Notes under the pieces: generated by a model | Told to the model about the DNA's origin: nothing | What the model saw: the letters and a program-made list of their open reading frames with translations, nothing else | Databases searched by the model: none | Origin: Petrosia ficiformis | Lineage: Eukaryota; Porifera; Demospongiae; Haplosclerida; Petrosiidae | DNA: 64,000 bases | Assembly (NCBI GenBank): GCA_947044365.1 | Contig: OX345639.1 | Coordinates: 9,728,218-9,792,217 of the forward strand | Reading direction: 5' to 3' | In this document: positions 35,108 through 50,500 of the stretch, one piece after another | Numbering within the stretch: the first letter of the stretch is position 1 | How the letters are laid out: every line of letters starts with the position of its first letter | Made by a program: the position numbers and the translations under genes

Positions 35108-38100
35108 ATGGAGGTTAGAAGTTTTTACACAAAAACAACAAAGAGAAGTAGAGAACAGACAGAAGAGGAGGAAGATGTGGTGAGGTATGCCGGTGTGTAG
35201 TATACTATATCAAAAACATCATTATTATGTATATATATATATATATATCATTAAATAAATTATATATGTATACATACACAGGTGCATGTGGCTGACGGCT
35301 AAAGAAAATATATAATAAGAATCGGCATATGAGTAAACCAAAACTTAATTAATTTTCATGTGGGTGTGGTCAATTGACCTGATTGATCTGATACTACAAC
35401 ATGTAATATAACGCACAACTCAAAATGTTCCACTCACTAAAAACCATTAGAGAGTTTTTAAACATTGAAAGAGTCCTAAACAGTTAGCCTTATAGATTAA
35501 GAGGCAGTGAAAAGAGCATTTCTGCAAGCACCATTAATTTGTGAACTCACTCTAGCACTGCTCCAATCCCATGTCTCTGCTTATGTTCATATGTATATAT
35601 ATATATAATTATAATTATTATATATCATATATAGAAAAAAAACATATGAATACAGGAAACCAAACATAGAACCGTACGTTAGTGTTACGTATGTTGACAC
35701 TTGTATATAATAGTAGTATTGTACTTCTTAGTGTACTGAGACTTCAAGAAATATGGAAAACATTTCCTAGACAGAAATTTGCGTTTGAGTTTGCAAAGAC
35801 TTGTTGGCAGGTACGAAAACTCCATTCAATCGTCAATTGTTATTATGTAATTATTGAACCAATGACCTCACCCATTGTCTATTACGACTTCTTTTTTCAT
35901 AGGATGTTGCTGTATTTGCTTATGAGAGTAAAGAAGTTGTAAAAACAGGAGCAAGAAAATATCTTGTCACAACATATCATGACTTTGGACATCATTATAT
36001 GTACGTACGTGTTTCTACTACAATTAGGTATCAATATTGTGTTTACTTTCATCAGCACTATGAAATCACCAAGACATTTTTATGAGGTCATCAGTGAAGG
36101 TATGAAATTATACATAATTATCTATTAGTTGCACAACAGCATGAAAGTATAGATGTGTATTATCACATTTGTGAATACAGTGTCTTATTATTGTTCCAAC
36201 CAGTTAATTATATCTATTTTAGATTCTGTTTGTCATTTGTATTATGATCTGGAATTTAAATTGGCTCTCAACTCTACAGTTGAACCTTTAAACCTGTTAG
36301 AAACATTTATACAGGTAGATACAATGGTTTAAAATCACATGATGATCACATGATCTTTCTACCATGTGTAGTACATATGCTGTCAGCTCAAATTTGTGTA
36401 CAATACACCATGTGATAGAACTTGCATACTTGACTTGGACTCATCAAATGATGAAAAATTTTCTCGTCATCTGATTATTCACTTAAATAGAGCAGCTTTT
36501 CGTAACAATATAGTAATGGGACAGTTCATACGTTATCATTGTGATAGATTAAGGGCTTTAAGAGACATGAAATCAAAAGATGAGTACAAGACAACTCTTC
36601 ATCCAAGAAGTGGAAGACAAATGTTTCATATGTGTCACTGTCCTTCAGGTAAACATTGAGTTATAACGAATGCTTCAATCCTACTTGACTCCATATTAAT
36701 CATGTTCATTGTTGATGAAACTTATTTTTCTTATGTACAGCAAGATCTCTTTTACAACTCTTTATAAATACTGATCGAGGTAGTGGTTTAATATGTGATG
36801 AAGGTAATGATGTCTGTATAGTTTGAATGGTGTAAAATACATCCTGATGCATTCAGGTGTTTACACAAAGAATAGAAACTTCAGATTGTTTTTATCAACA
36901 AAGAAAAACAAGAATACAAAACTAACCGTTGCTAAGCAAAACAGATATAAGGTAAATATTGATATTCATTAACCATTGTCTCATTAATGGTGAATGTGTA
37001 TTGCTAATACCAACAGAGTTCACATGCTGTTGATGATACAAAACGGAAATGGAGTATCCTTTTTAATATATTAATGGATTCACTTGTCTGTAACGTCAGG
37101 TATGGGAATGAGGATACTAATTCTGTTTGTGGCTATCTGTCTGTTCATGTTATTATTCTGTATGCTATTGGAGTTCATTTGTAGTTATGATCACTGTACT
37201 AAAATATTGGATCCTCCTTTTGCTAAAAACATCAAGATATTAAAATTGGATCATTCCACATCAACAACTGTACATGCAACTGATCAGGCAACTGGTCAGG
37301 CAACTGGTCAATACTGTCATACTGAACCTTCGTGCTCTGGTCCTACTCAATTAGAGGAGGGATACTGTGTGTCTCCCTATCCCAGTGTGGACCATTTCAT
37401 TACCAGTCAGTTAGTTAGAGGAGGACAATTTGGAACAATTAGAAGATGGACTTATTTTTCACAAGGTACGTACATACATGTAGTTATTAAATAATATACT
37501 TGATTTCTTTCAATATACAGGAAAACTTATCGTTTATGATATTCAGAATTATAGATGGTGCGAAAATATTGGTAGAGCCCATAAGAGCAATAACATAATG
37601 TAAGATCAATCCATAGATCTTGTTTGTAATAAGATCCATCTTTTATCTAGGATAATAGCAGATATCAAAAACAGTGTGTACTATCAGAAATGTCATGATC
37701 CAGAATGTAAGAGAATGAACTATCGTTCAAATGGTATGAGCTAGCCAGCCTCCTTTATTCAATCTAAGTTATAATATGATGTGTTTATTACTTTCTGTTC
37801 TTAGAATACCCCATTCCAGCTGAATTTAATCCAGTATTCTGTTCAGTTAACGATGGATTATGCATTCCTCTTACTCCTGAAGGATCTACCCTATATTTGA
37901 GAGGTAACAAGGAGAAAGTAGCTCAAAAAGAAGAGGACATTAGTAAAGAGTTACTTCATGATTTATGTCTTGAGGATATCTTTGGAGATAACAACGAATT
38001 AGTAGACGAAAGAGACGAAGGGATTAGTCAAGAATTGCTGCATGATTTAAGTATGGAGGACATTTTTGGAGATGTTGAACTATCAGAAATTGATAGTTTG

Positions 38101-38142
38101 AAACATTCAGTGGGTTCATATAACCCAGAGACGAAGGATTAG
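35108..38142 (+). CDS. PRIMPOL: PrimPol, DNA-directed primase/polymerase
   Basis: An AEP-superfamily enzyme that reprimes stalled replication forks in nucleus and mitochondria. About twelve exons. Family blocks: IWKTFPRQKFAFEFAKTC, KYLVTTYHDFGHHY, HFYEVISE, HLYYDLEF (catalytic DxE), LDLDSSNDEKFSRHLI (SRH motif), GVYTKNRNFRLF and CENIGRAHKSNNIM with QKCHDPECK. The last two, with the upstream CVSPYPSVDHF, supply zinc-knuckle Cys/His residues. The C-terminal tail carries two near-identical acidic motifs, ISKELLHDLCLEDIFGD and ISQELLHDLSMEDIFGD, in the place where vertebrate PrimPol has its two RPA-binding motifs. A short ATDQATGQATGQ repeat lies in the middle (about 37270-37305). The start MEVRSFYTKTTKR is chosen as the only ATG in phase with the first donor. 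Confidence 0.96.
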
Positions 38143-38379
38143 CGAGTTAATAATGATATCGAGAACGTGTTTTCTGACTGCAATTTCACATTCTTATCAT
38201 ATCTTTCAGAACTCCATTAAAAAAAAAAGGTTTGCTTCTCTTGTAGATCAAGATATATTATGAACACGTTAGTGGTTACCATAGTAACAGCAGTTGCTAG
38301 CCGCTATGTAGTTTATTATTGTGTGTTCACAAATGATAATTATATGTTTTAAATAATTTTGTGTACATGATAATGTCTA

Positions 38380-41300
38380 TCACATTTCAGCAAGGTGACC
38401 TGTATGGATCTCTGGTTTGTAAGTCAGTAAAACTACTATTACCCACAAGTGAAGTAAAACCTGTATTGACATATACATATATACATCACATGACACAATA
38501 TGACATCACATACCATATAACCAAATGTGAGTAACCGAAAATATGGATATCTCCTGAAAACCCATCCCAAACGAACACTACATATAAGTATATATTAACA
38601 TGTGAAGTATAATCTTATATCATTAACTGGTTACCTTAACTTGTCAATTTGGTCCAAAGATCTCTTAACTTTGTGTAAATGTCTTTGAGGTGTAGTATCA
38701 CTGGATGAAGGTAGAATGGAAGCCATTGGACGTAACTGATTAGAACCTGCTGTATATACAATGGTCACTGATATATTATCAATGTCATAACATGTTACTG
38801 ACTTTCTGTTGTATCACCATCAATGACCAAGGCTGTGTGTCTGTTAGTAAGTCTGCTTTGAGCTTGAACAAGAGAAGCCTACAGGATAAAAAAGTAGACA
38901 TAAAGAAGTAGACAGCTAATGTTGTATTACCTTTGTTCTTTCTAGTTGATGATGCAGTGAATTTCTTTCAGAACTCAATAATTCCATTTCAGTTTGTTTT
39001 TGAATCAAACTCTCCGTCAACTCCTGAAGTCTTCCCTCCAATTCTTTTCTGCCTATATCTGATTGGTCAGACCCAGTTGCTATCTTGCTAGTTAGAGTAT
39101 GAATCTCATTATCCTTCTCCCTCAATTGAGCAGCCATTACACTTTTCTCTCTAACATAATTATCTTTGACTTCATTCAATTCCTGATAATAAACAATGAG
39201 AATAATTAGATATCAAATGAACATCAACTAATATCACCTGTTGTAACTTGTTTAAATCATCTTGAGTATTCAAGTGTCTGGTTTTCTCCTCTTCTAAAGA
39301 ATCTTCATTTACTTTTAGTTGTTCTAAAAGTTGTTCCATTTCAATAGAATGGTTGTCTTCTGTATCCTGTAATAAAGACATACATAGATACTAGTATCCT
39401 GATATTATACATAGTATCCTGATACTATACAAAGTATCCTGATACCGATCTCGATACTATACAGAATATCCTGATATTGATTCTGATAGTATCCTGAAAT
39501 GCACCTGTATCTGTTCTCTGAGATATTGTAGTTGTTGTTGAGTAGTGTGGATTTGAGATAACAGCTGCTGTTTCTCTATTCTTGCCTCTGCTAATGCAGT
39601 TTCTAATACAGAATGTGTTCCACTGCTTTCTGGTGACTGAAGAGCTGATATTTGATGCTCTTTACTCTAAAGAGATAAACGAATGGATAAATAGATAGAT
39701 AAATGAAGATATGTTCATTCACTTGAAGTATATTAGTAGCTTTAGTTTTATATTCTTCGTATTCTTTCTTCAGCAGTTGTAATTCATTAAGAGCTGTTAG
39801 TAGTTTCTTATGGCAGTCACTATACTGAACTATTATACATTTCATTTCATATTAATAGAATTATAATTTACATACTATGATGTTGCTGTAGTTCTCTCTG
39901 CTGTGCATAGAGAGCATCCGACAGTTCTTCTTTCTCGGCTATAAACTGATTCTCTCTCTCTGATAATTCATTCTAAAGATAATAACAAAATGAAATTGAA
40001 AATTCTATCTTTTACTACGGAACTGACTTTCATTGCTGCATATGCTTCTCTCTCACTGATCAACACAGATTGTGTGTTCTGTAATTCAATCTTCACAGAA
40101 TCAAGTGCATTATTCTGAGCAACGCTGCTCAGACCAGCATCACGCAGCAATCTACAGAATGTGGAAATAACCAGTTTAGAATATATTTCAAAAGATTCCA
40201 ATCAGTTACCATAGTAACCCACCTTTCTTTTTCTTTCTCTCCATCCTCTACTTTCTTTCTCATTGTATCAATTGTTTTATCACACTCTTCTAGTCTCACT
40301 CGTAAGACATGAATCTGAGAGTCTCTGGCTTCTAAAGCTGATGTGAGATCATCCTCTTGAGATCTCATATGACGCAGAAGTCCTTCAAATTGTGAGCATT
40401 GCTGTCTTAAGGAATGAACCTCTTTCCTCAAGTGAGACTCAACTGCACACATGTACAATGTATGTATGTATGTATGTATGTATGTATGTATGTATGTGTG
40501 TACAATTACCAGTAGTACTTTCTCTTGATTTTGATATAATATCACTGAGTTCTTTGCTAAGAGAACCTACTTCTTGACGTAACAAATGATTCTCTAGTTC
40601 CAAATTTGAAGTCTGATCTTGAGGAGCTTCAGGTGTTCTTACATCTGATGGACTTTTATCAGATTCAATATCACTAAGAGGTTCTTCAACTTGTATTACA
40701 CCAGGTTGGGAAGATATGACAGTATGGGATTGAGGATATGAGGATACCAAATCCTTTGAATCAAGGTGCAAAGATTCTTTATCATGTGAACCTATTTCAT
40801 CATGGAAATGAGGATCTGAACCTATTTCATCATGGGAATGAGGATGTGAACGTATTTCATCATGGGAATGAGACATTGGTATTTGTTTATCAGACTTCTT
40901 TTCCAATGATAAAGGAGAGGAAGAGATATCATAATCTATTGAATCATTTAGTTTAATGTCCAGATGTTGTTCATCAGACTTCTGTTCTATTGTTTTAATG
41001 GTATCAACAGGAGTTAGTGTACTCTTAGATTCATTGTCTATACCTATATATATATAATATATATGCACATGAAATTAATATTCATTAGTTCTGTCATGTC
41101 TTACCTAATCCTGCTCCCCATTGTTTACTGTCTTTATCTGATAACTGAATTTGTTTTTGTTTGTCCTTTTCTTGTCTAATTCGAGGTCTTGTAGGTGTGG
41201 TTTTTGTTATCCTAACACCATCTCGTTTAGTCTTTTCTTTCACTGGTGGACTATTTAGAAAATCCAGTAAAGATTCATTGTTCATGTGTTTGCTCGGAAC

Positions 41301-41660
41301 AGATTGAGATCTGGACTCTTGGTATGAGTCTGAGAAAGAGTGTGACCATGTTGACTCATTACCATGTACATGTTTTGATATTGTGGGTGTGGATTTATTC
41401 TCAGTTGTTAATGTATGTTTCGAAGATCTTAAATCAAATGAACCAACTGGTTTTTTCTGAATAGGAGAGACAGTAGCTACAGGTTCGTAGTTTAGTCCAC
41501 TAATAGGAGGATCACGTGAATCCTGATGAAAAGTGGTAGATTGTGGTTTCTTTGGTGATGGAGTACCAATACCTGCTTCTTGTAAAGAAGTAGCAGCCAC
41601 CTGATCTACTTGATTTAAAAGAGCTTCAGCTTTACCAGCAATATCTGAAAACCAAGACAT
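38380..41660 (-). CDS. GOLGA5: golgin-84 (golgin subfamily A member 5)
   Basis: A Golgi membrane tether for COPI vesicles and ribbon structure. About twelve minus-strand exons. The N-terminus [20 protein letters not shown] is the golgin-84 signature. A disordered region follows, including three SHDEIxSxPH-like repeats (about 40770-40870), then long coiled coil ([16 protein letters not shown] to [25 protein letters not shown]). The conserved C-terminal end reads [25 protein letters not shown] and the tail-anchor segment [19 protein letters not shown]. Last exons are near 38722-38630, 38579-38520 and 38470-38380. The ATG lies 72 bp from that of MRPL11 on the other strand. Confidence 0.95.
40463..40497. 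repeat. (TATG)n microsatellite at GOLGA5 splice acceptor
   Basis: TATGTATG repeats adjoining the minus-strand acceptor of the GOLGA5 exon that starts near 40440. Confidence 0.85.
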
Positions 41661-41732
41661 TATATACCTTTACTTTGTATTGTCATAAAAGGGTTAAAAT
41701 ATTCACTATTTTTTTGTTATACGGTATACAGC
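41661..41732. promoter_or_regulatory. 72-bp bidirectional promoter, GOLGA5 / MRPL11
   Basis: Only 72 bp separate the two start codons. The spacer is AT-rich with no CACGTG. Both 5' UTRs and the promoter must fit in it or overlap coding sequence. Confidence 0.6.
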
Positions 41733-42440
41733 ATGGCCAGTAGGTTGGCTGGTACATTGAGAATGTATATTCCTGCTGGTAAGGCTTCTCCTTCACCTCC
41801 ATTAGGACCAGCATTAGGTCAGGTGAGCCTATTTTAATCATATTAACTCATATACTATTTATCATTGTACAGCGAGGAGTAAATATTGGAAAGTTTTGTA
41901 AAGAATTTAACGAACAAACAAAAAACATTAAAGATGGTATTCCTATACCAACACGAATCACTGTGAAGGTGCAATATTGATTGTATATTTGATATACGTA
42001 CAAACTGACATTCATTTATTTGCAGTCGGATCGCACGTATACATTCACAACTACTAGTCCTCCAGTATCTTATTTCCTCAAATCAGCTGCTGGTATTGAT
42101 AAAGGTGCATCCAAACCAGGTTAGTATTTATACTCACTATCAGGTAAAGGTTTAGGTCACTGTGGTAATTATTACTTCCTACATACCTATGTATAATAAG
42201 GATAGTGCAATTATATTGTCTCCACCAAATTAAGTTCATGTGTAATACAAACATATCACATACACTCTCCTATTCATTCTAGGTCATGAGACAGCTGGTA
42301 AAGTAACTTTGAAACATGTATATGAGATTGCATTAATAAAATCTCAAGATGAGCTGTTTGTACGGATACCTCTGAAGAATATTTGTAAGACTATTATCGG
42401 TACTGCTAGAAGTATTGGAATTAATGTAACTAACAATTAA
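41733..42440 (+). CDS. MRPL11: mitochondrial ribosomal protein L11 (uL11m)
   Basis: The large mitoribosomal subunit protein of the stalk base. Four exons. [20 protein letters not shown] holds the conserved Pro-rich loop that binds rRNA and factors. [45 protein letters not shown] and a C-terminal rRNA-binding part ending SIGINVTNN follow. The mitochondrial rather than cytosolic type is shown by [10 protein letters not shown] and bacterial-like spacing. The N-terminus is short and basic with no long presequence. Confidence 0.93.
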
Positions 42441-42712
42441 TATTTGAAAAACAATTAATATTAATTATCACTGTACTCTCTGTATATTATAATATTCTTA
42501 TCATATCAAATACATTTTGTCAGTGAATTTAGCAATAAGTAAAAGATCTTATAAATAAAAACAAAACTCTAAAGTAATAAAATAATAAGAAACTATATTG
42601 GATAGAACTATCGTGCTATGCAAACAGATTATCGATTATCCCAAGAGACATAGAGATCAAACTCCAAATTGTCTAGATCTTATTCATATGATCATTCAGT
42701 GTGTAGTGATGG
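42441..42712. other. convergent spacer, MRPL11 / ERMARD
   Basis: 272 bp holding 3' UTRs. AATAAA at 42554-42559 is a plausible MRPL11 polyadenylation signal. Confidence 0.5.
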
Positions 42713-45700
42713 TCAACATAATGTACTTTGTAACTTCGTACATAGTTGAACTAAAGCATTACAAAGTACTGCAGCTTCTTCCCATCTGTTTCTTGATGGT
42801 GATGTTTGCGAGAAGAAGTTCTCGGTAAACTGCAATACTTTCTTGAAGTAACTATAGAATTATAATAATTATAATAGATTATGACTATATGCTCACCGAA
42901 TCTTCTTGTCACCAATCTCAGGATTTGTAGGATAGGTATACACACCTATACATATTACTATACTAGCTAGTACTGTACAAGACCAAAAGACACCAATGCT
43001 AATAATAAGATACAATTAAATTTAGTTTTAGTGTGAAGTATAAATAATTATACCATGATAATAAACGATCAAAATTGCCTCTTTGTCGACTTCTCAACAG
43101 TTTTAGTTGATACAGTTCATATCTGTGAGTAGCAATGGAGTGAATCTATGAGATATACAATATCTATAATATCATAACTATATGATTATGATCTTACTGA
43201 CCTGACTAATAGCAGCTGTCAGGTGATAAACTGCTCGTCTCAATATACCAGTAATCTCCAGATCATTTCTACACATATATAATGTATGTATTGGTTTACT
43301 CCATACTAGTTCAACTAGAATCTCAAGAGGTTGTGTATTAAATTCATCACACATATGAGAGTCCATCATGCTCGTAATTATAAAGTGTGACATTTCTGAT
43401 ATGCAACATAACAGAAAATGAACAGTGGAGTTGTAGTCTGTAACACTTTCTGTGAGGACAACCAATTCACCCTCTTCTCTACAAAGAAAGCTTATTAATA
43501 ATAACATGTTATGATTTAGTGCACGAGTCTAACTCGTCTCCATGGTAACTGGTGATGTCTTTCCAATTTCTCATTTCAACAAACAGTGTTAACATCTATT
43601 GAAAATTAATCAGAGACACATACGTATCTTAATATGTGCAAATACACACCTCTCTCTTTAACATTGAACATGGATGAAATAGTGATACATAATCACCAGT
43701 AATGACAGAGCTACCCTCAGATACAAGACACTGCTATAATTCAATAGTGAAATGGATGATTATTCATTGATAATACTCACTTTATTTTCCAATAAGATTG
43801 AATAATGTCCGCATAATGCTACACACATGCCTAACACAAAGTTAGCAAGTGTTTTTGATATTAAGTCCAGATTTGCCTAAAGGATGATATTATTTGATGT
43901 TGTGAAATTTTGATGTCACATGTAAAAATCACCTCTCCATGACTAATTCTATCTCTAAGACGTGGACCCTCTGGATGGACCAAGACATCCATCAACATCT
44001 CCTAAGAGAGAGAGTGATAAGTCAAGTTGAGTCAAGATAGATAGATAGATAGGTAGATGTTATAGACAAACCATATATGATGTAGTGATTTCATACTGAA
44101 GTTGATTCAATTCTTTTCCATCTTGTATAGTTTGACACAGAATCTAGTATAATGATACTTATCTTTGTGAATGAGTAATGAAAATACTTACTTCATCGAA
44201 TGTAGTATAAAGTACAGTGGACTATATGAAGATATGAACATTTGTGTAAAAGTATTATGTAACATACCTCAGCAGTAAGTATTCTTTGAGGACAATGATT
44301 ACAACACGCAAATACTCTTCTCAATGCATTTTCAAGACATGGTAAGATTAGACAAAGGAAGTAGCCATATCTGTAGAACAAAACAGTCATTCAATGAAGA
44401 GAGAATAGAATATTCATCATCACAAACTCAATAGAAGTACAAATATCTAAATTACTTCTCATTTTGGTAATTGTCAAGTGCTTTTAACCATATTGATAAC
44501 ATAGATGGAACAACAAAGAAAGAGTTCTCAAAAAGATGTTTCACTGATTCCATATCACCTGACAAAAAATCTGGAAAATGAAATGTTAACTAATTGCAAA
44601 TAAGTGGACAGTGGCGACCTGGGAATTTGGTTTTCATAATAGACTCTTGAGGGAAGAGAATAAATGGCCGATGAGGAATAGGTAAGTATTTATCAGTAAT
44701 TGTACCCAAACTAGCAGCCACTATCAGCAAAAATAAAGCCAATCTGTTGATCATATCATGTAACAACTAATATTTTCAATTCATTAAGACTTACTCTTTA
44801 GGAACTTCTCCTTGAGCTGCAAATCCATGCCAGAGTATGTTACGAAGGTTGAATCCATTAGGAGGACCAATAAGACATTGGAGACATAACATCTGAAAAA
44901 TAATGGATGATAAATGTTGGGCTGATAGATCAATGGATGAAAATAGAATAGAAAACAATGTAGATGAAAAGAGATTGACTTACAGGAATTTGTCCAAACA
45001 CATTATCTAGTTCTCTTGTCATCAATAGGTCTCTCAGTAACCTGGGACATTGACGAGCTGGTGATTTTAAAACATGTACGAATTGTGAAACTTAAACATA
45101 TGTACTTATGTACCTCCAGAAACATGAAGATATACCTGGAAAGAATTACTAATAGTAATAGATACTTGAATCATATACACATACATACATCTCCTAATGA
45201 TCTCTCCAAAGCAGCTGTGCACATCAACAGTGATAGATGAACATCAATAGCACAAGATGAGCATGACAAGATCAGTTCAATACACTCATTATACAACTGA
45301 AAATAATAGACAATAATAGGTACTCCATGTAACAGTACATATGTACATATAAATAGATTATATACTGAATTGAGTAGAGTTATACAACGCTCTCACTTCA
45401 GGCTCATGTGTCCAGTGATACATACGAGAAAGAATCATCACTACGTTGGTGTGATCAATACTTGTGACCATTATATGTACCTGCTTAGCAATGATACCAA
45501 ATTGCTTAGCAACATCAATATAGTTTTTACCAGTAACTATTAGGAGGTACAGATAGTTATTAGCATTGTTGAACTGAATACTGAAGCAGAAATATATTTT
45601 ATAATCAACCTAATTGCTGTTCACCGATGATATTTGTTGATAGATATTTCTCAATAGCTGACCAGTCTAATATCAGATCAGCATTAATGAAAGATGGTGC

Positions 45701-45955
45701 ATCTCTTGGCAACAAAGGAGGTATCGATTGAGTTACGAGAGAATTAACAGATTGTGAAAGAAATGTTTGAGATTTTAGTAAATGGGTTTTAGCATCTGCA
45801 ATATGATCTGTACCCTTTACTCCAATGTTAGAACTTTCTATAGTACTATCTTCAAGTCCTTTTGATTTTAGTGCTTGTAAAAACTTTCCATACCAAAAAC
45901 TTTTAATGGCAGGTGAAGTTTCCTTTAGAGCAGTGCACAAATATTCATTCTCCAT
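42713..45955 (-). CDS. ERMARD: ER membrane-associated RNA degradation protein
   Basis: A poorly characterised ER membrane protein. About 17 short minus-strand exons. The recognisable part runs from [24 protein letters not shown] through [37 protein letters not shown] and the C-terminal [12 protein letters not shown] hydrophobic segment follows (about 43000-42920), then [29 protein letters not shown]. This matches human ERMARD order and spacing as I remember it. The N-terminal exon (45955-45609) encodes [20 protein letters not shown]. It shares a 117-bp promoter with MDH1. Confidence 0.9.
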
Positions 45956-46072
45956 TGTGTACTATCAGGAGCTCTGTGCTCCTATAATGAGAGGCCAAAT
46001 TTGCCTCTAAGGGGAGGGGCTGATAACAGCACGTGGCTATATAACGCCCTTCTACTTATTGTCTACTAAAAC
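45956..46072. promoter_or_regulatory. 117-bp bidirectional promoter, ERMARD / MDH1
   Basis: CACGTG at 46030-46035 is followed closely by CTATATAACG, a TATA-like element about 33 bp before the MDH1 ATG. GGGGAGGGGC lies near 46010. Confidence 0.6.
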
Positions 46073-47463
<1,391 letters not shown>

Positions 47464-47556
47464 GAATTTGTAACTATAAAAACATGTTGCTATGGAAATA
47501 GTATTAGAACATAGTTTAGTGATCTCTTTAAAATATTTCTTTTGCTGAATAACAAT

Positions 47557-47562
47557 AATAAA
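47557..47562 (+). terminator. AATAAA polyadenylation signal of MDH1
   Basis: AATAAA 94 bp after the MDH1 stop and 20 bp before the stop codon of the convergent gene on the other strand. Use is inferred from position. Confidence 0.55.
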
Positions 47563-47581
47563 GTTTAATATGATAGGGTGT

Positions 47582-50500
47582 TCATATATCCAATTCAATA
47601 TCCTCTGTTTTAATAACATGATAATGAAACATCTTGTACTCAGCCTGGAGGAGGAGGAAATGAATATAAATATCTTTTGATTGGGTCTGTATATGTGTGC
47701 ATTACTTACTGCAGCATAGTCCAAGTGGTAAAAATCCATTATCATATATACGATTGATTCAGGGAACAACACTAACCACATGTAGTTGTAATACTATTAG
47801 TAGAGATAACCGGTAATACCTGTCTGCTGTATACAGGAAAATGATTAGTTCCTCCTCACCTGATCATTTTTTGAACAGAATATTTTAAACAGACCTTCTG
47901 TAAGAGTTTTTAACTGGTGATCTGAGAACATTACTGAACTAACTCTATGTTGTAGACTGGCTACATGTAGTGGAATAATAATATCATATATATATATGTA
48001 TATATACATTGTTACCTCTGCCTTTGCGGTCTCTATTGTATAACTCATGTCTTTCAGTAGGAATCTAATACATATTATTTTATTACTATAGTTACATTGC
48101 TGATCACATGATTACTTTGCCTAATAGAATATTCAATAAAGTCTGTTTTCTCATCTTAAGCCACTGTTGAATAGTTCTCTCAGAGAAATCTTCCATTTTA
48201 CTGCAATTATATACAAACAAATGATGAATATTACAATAAACTCTGAGTAACCTGTAACCATCAAATATCTCTTTCATTTTAGCCCACATCCTTGGACCAA
48301 GTTTTCTTTTCTTAGCTGTTGTTGATGAGAAAGGACTGTTCTCATCTTCTTCTCCACTGGATACAGTTATCAGTTCTTTAACAACTAGATATGTGATGTA
48401 CGTACATACATATATTTGTTATATACATGTACATGTGTCTGTCATGTGATATACATCCCTCTCTCACCACATATTACACACACTCACTCACTACTTTAGA
48501 TATAATTATGCATCTATCTTCAGTATCTTGTAATTCATTTCTCACCACTTTCGCTGTTGATAAATTGAATTTCTTCATCTTCATTCTCTTCTTCCTTTTT
48601 TAATGATTGCTGTGCTGACCACAGAACAGATGTAGTGCTATTGTCAGTTGTAGACTTGTAATTCATGATTCTTTCAAGTATTTTATCCAATGATTCACTC
48701 AACTCTTCATTGCTAACCTTCTCTTCGTTGTTATTATTAGAACTATCAGGACTCACTGGGTGTTGTTTGGATGAATAAGAGTGGGGGCTTTGGCAAGTAT
48801 CAGGCAATTGAACTTTCTTGATCTGTACTGAACAAGATTCAAACTTACAAGGATCCTGGTAATCATTGTTTGCTTTGCTGTTTCGCTTTCTATTTAGTTT
48901 TAACTTAGGTTTAGATTTCTTGGGTGGTATTTTATAATCGGGAGTTTGATTTTGTTTACAAGTTCTTCTTGATGTCATCCATTGACTAGTAGATGGAGAA
49001 GATCGTTTTAAATTAACACTCTTAGACGAGTAGCTTATCTTTGTTATACGAGATGGTGTAGTTTGAGACTCAACATAACTGTCAATCCAGGAATTCGATT
49101 CTTTACTTCTTTTCTCATCATGTGTTTTACAAGTATCAATAAATGAGTCATTAGATGACTCACTGCAAACATTAACATCTACAGTCTTGAGTGATGGCTT
49201 TTGTGTGTCCTTGGGAGTTTCAAACAAATCTTGAGAGGAACTGGTTTCCTCGAAACTGTTTGATTTGTAGACTTCTTCATCTACCAAGATAACATCTCTG
49301 TCATCCATTACTATCGATTCTTCTACTTGCTCTTTAGCTTCCAAATATTCATGTGTCTCTTCTTCACCTTTTTCCTCTTGCTCTAATAATAGTGTTTCAA
49401 TATCCAGACAAGTAATTTCCTTTTCGTCCACAAGTTCAGACTCTAATTCATTATAGTTACATGCTGTTGGTGCATCACGAGAAGGAACTTCAGCTTTTAA
49501 TATAATCACTTTGTCATTCGGCTCTTCTTTTTTTAAACCATAATCTTCACTACTTTTCCTGTTATCATTTTGACAATCGGGTTTTAAAATCTTGGCTGGT
49601 AGTGGTTGCTTGCGACTCCTAACACAATATTTACTTATACACATATTACACTTGATATATCAAATTAAATAACCTTTTTAGGGATGACACTTTCTGTTCC
49701 CTTCGACTAGATCCCTTTAATTTTTTAACTTTTATTGGTAATAAGGGACCATCATCAGTTTCCATTACTCCATCTGTGTCCAAACCTGTTGTTCCTTCAG
49801 TAGCATCAGATACAACAGGTGTGAAGTATGACAGAATATCAGTTGATACTGTACAACCAGGATTAAGTCTCTTGTTAATCTAATGATATCAGTAGATAAT
49901 TATGTGAAACAGCATGATATGTTGTTAATCTAGAATGTATAATTGTATGTCAGATTATCAACACATGCTAGTGTGCTGTTAATCTAATGATCACTTCAGT
50001 ATACTATTACATGATTATAACCTCAACAACTCCACTTGAACTAGTTAATTCAAAACTATCCACATATATCTCCATTGTCATTGAGATCAATTGATAATAT
50101 TTATAAAGCGGTTCTAGTATAGTAATCGATTAACTGTTAATAGTTGTAATAATATACAACATACCATTATTGAGATTATGTAGATAAGGGATGACTTTCT
50201 TTCCATTGCAGTTGATAAATCCAATATGTGAGATAAGACTAGGTATTGAGTATGAGCCCTGATATATTGAACAATCTTACTATGTAATACACTGTAGTAT
50301 TAACATACCTCAGATTGGACTAATAAATATTGCATATATTCCTTGGTTGGTTTAATGATATACAATACCCTCAACTCACCAGCTGAAACAATAATAATTA
50401 TAATGGATTCAAATTTATACAACAATACTTATAATCAATACATTACTATTTATATATGCAATACTCACATCTTGTAAACTTTGTTATTGGTTTAATACTA

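Noticed and set aside
37084..37180. Hydrophobic stretch RILILFVAICLFMLLFCMLL suggesting a membrane segment in PrimPol
   Set aside because: It lies in an intron between the exon ending at about 37098 and the exon encoding SYDHCTKIL; splicing removes it.
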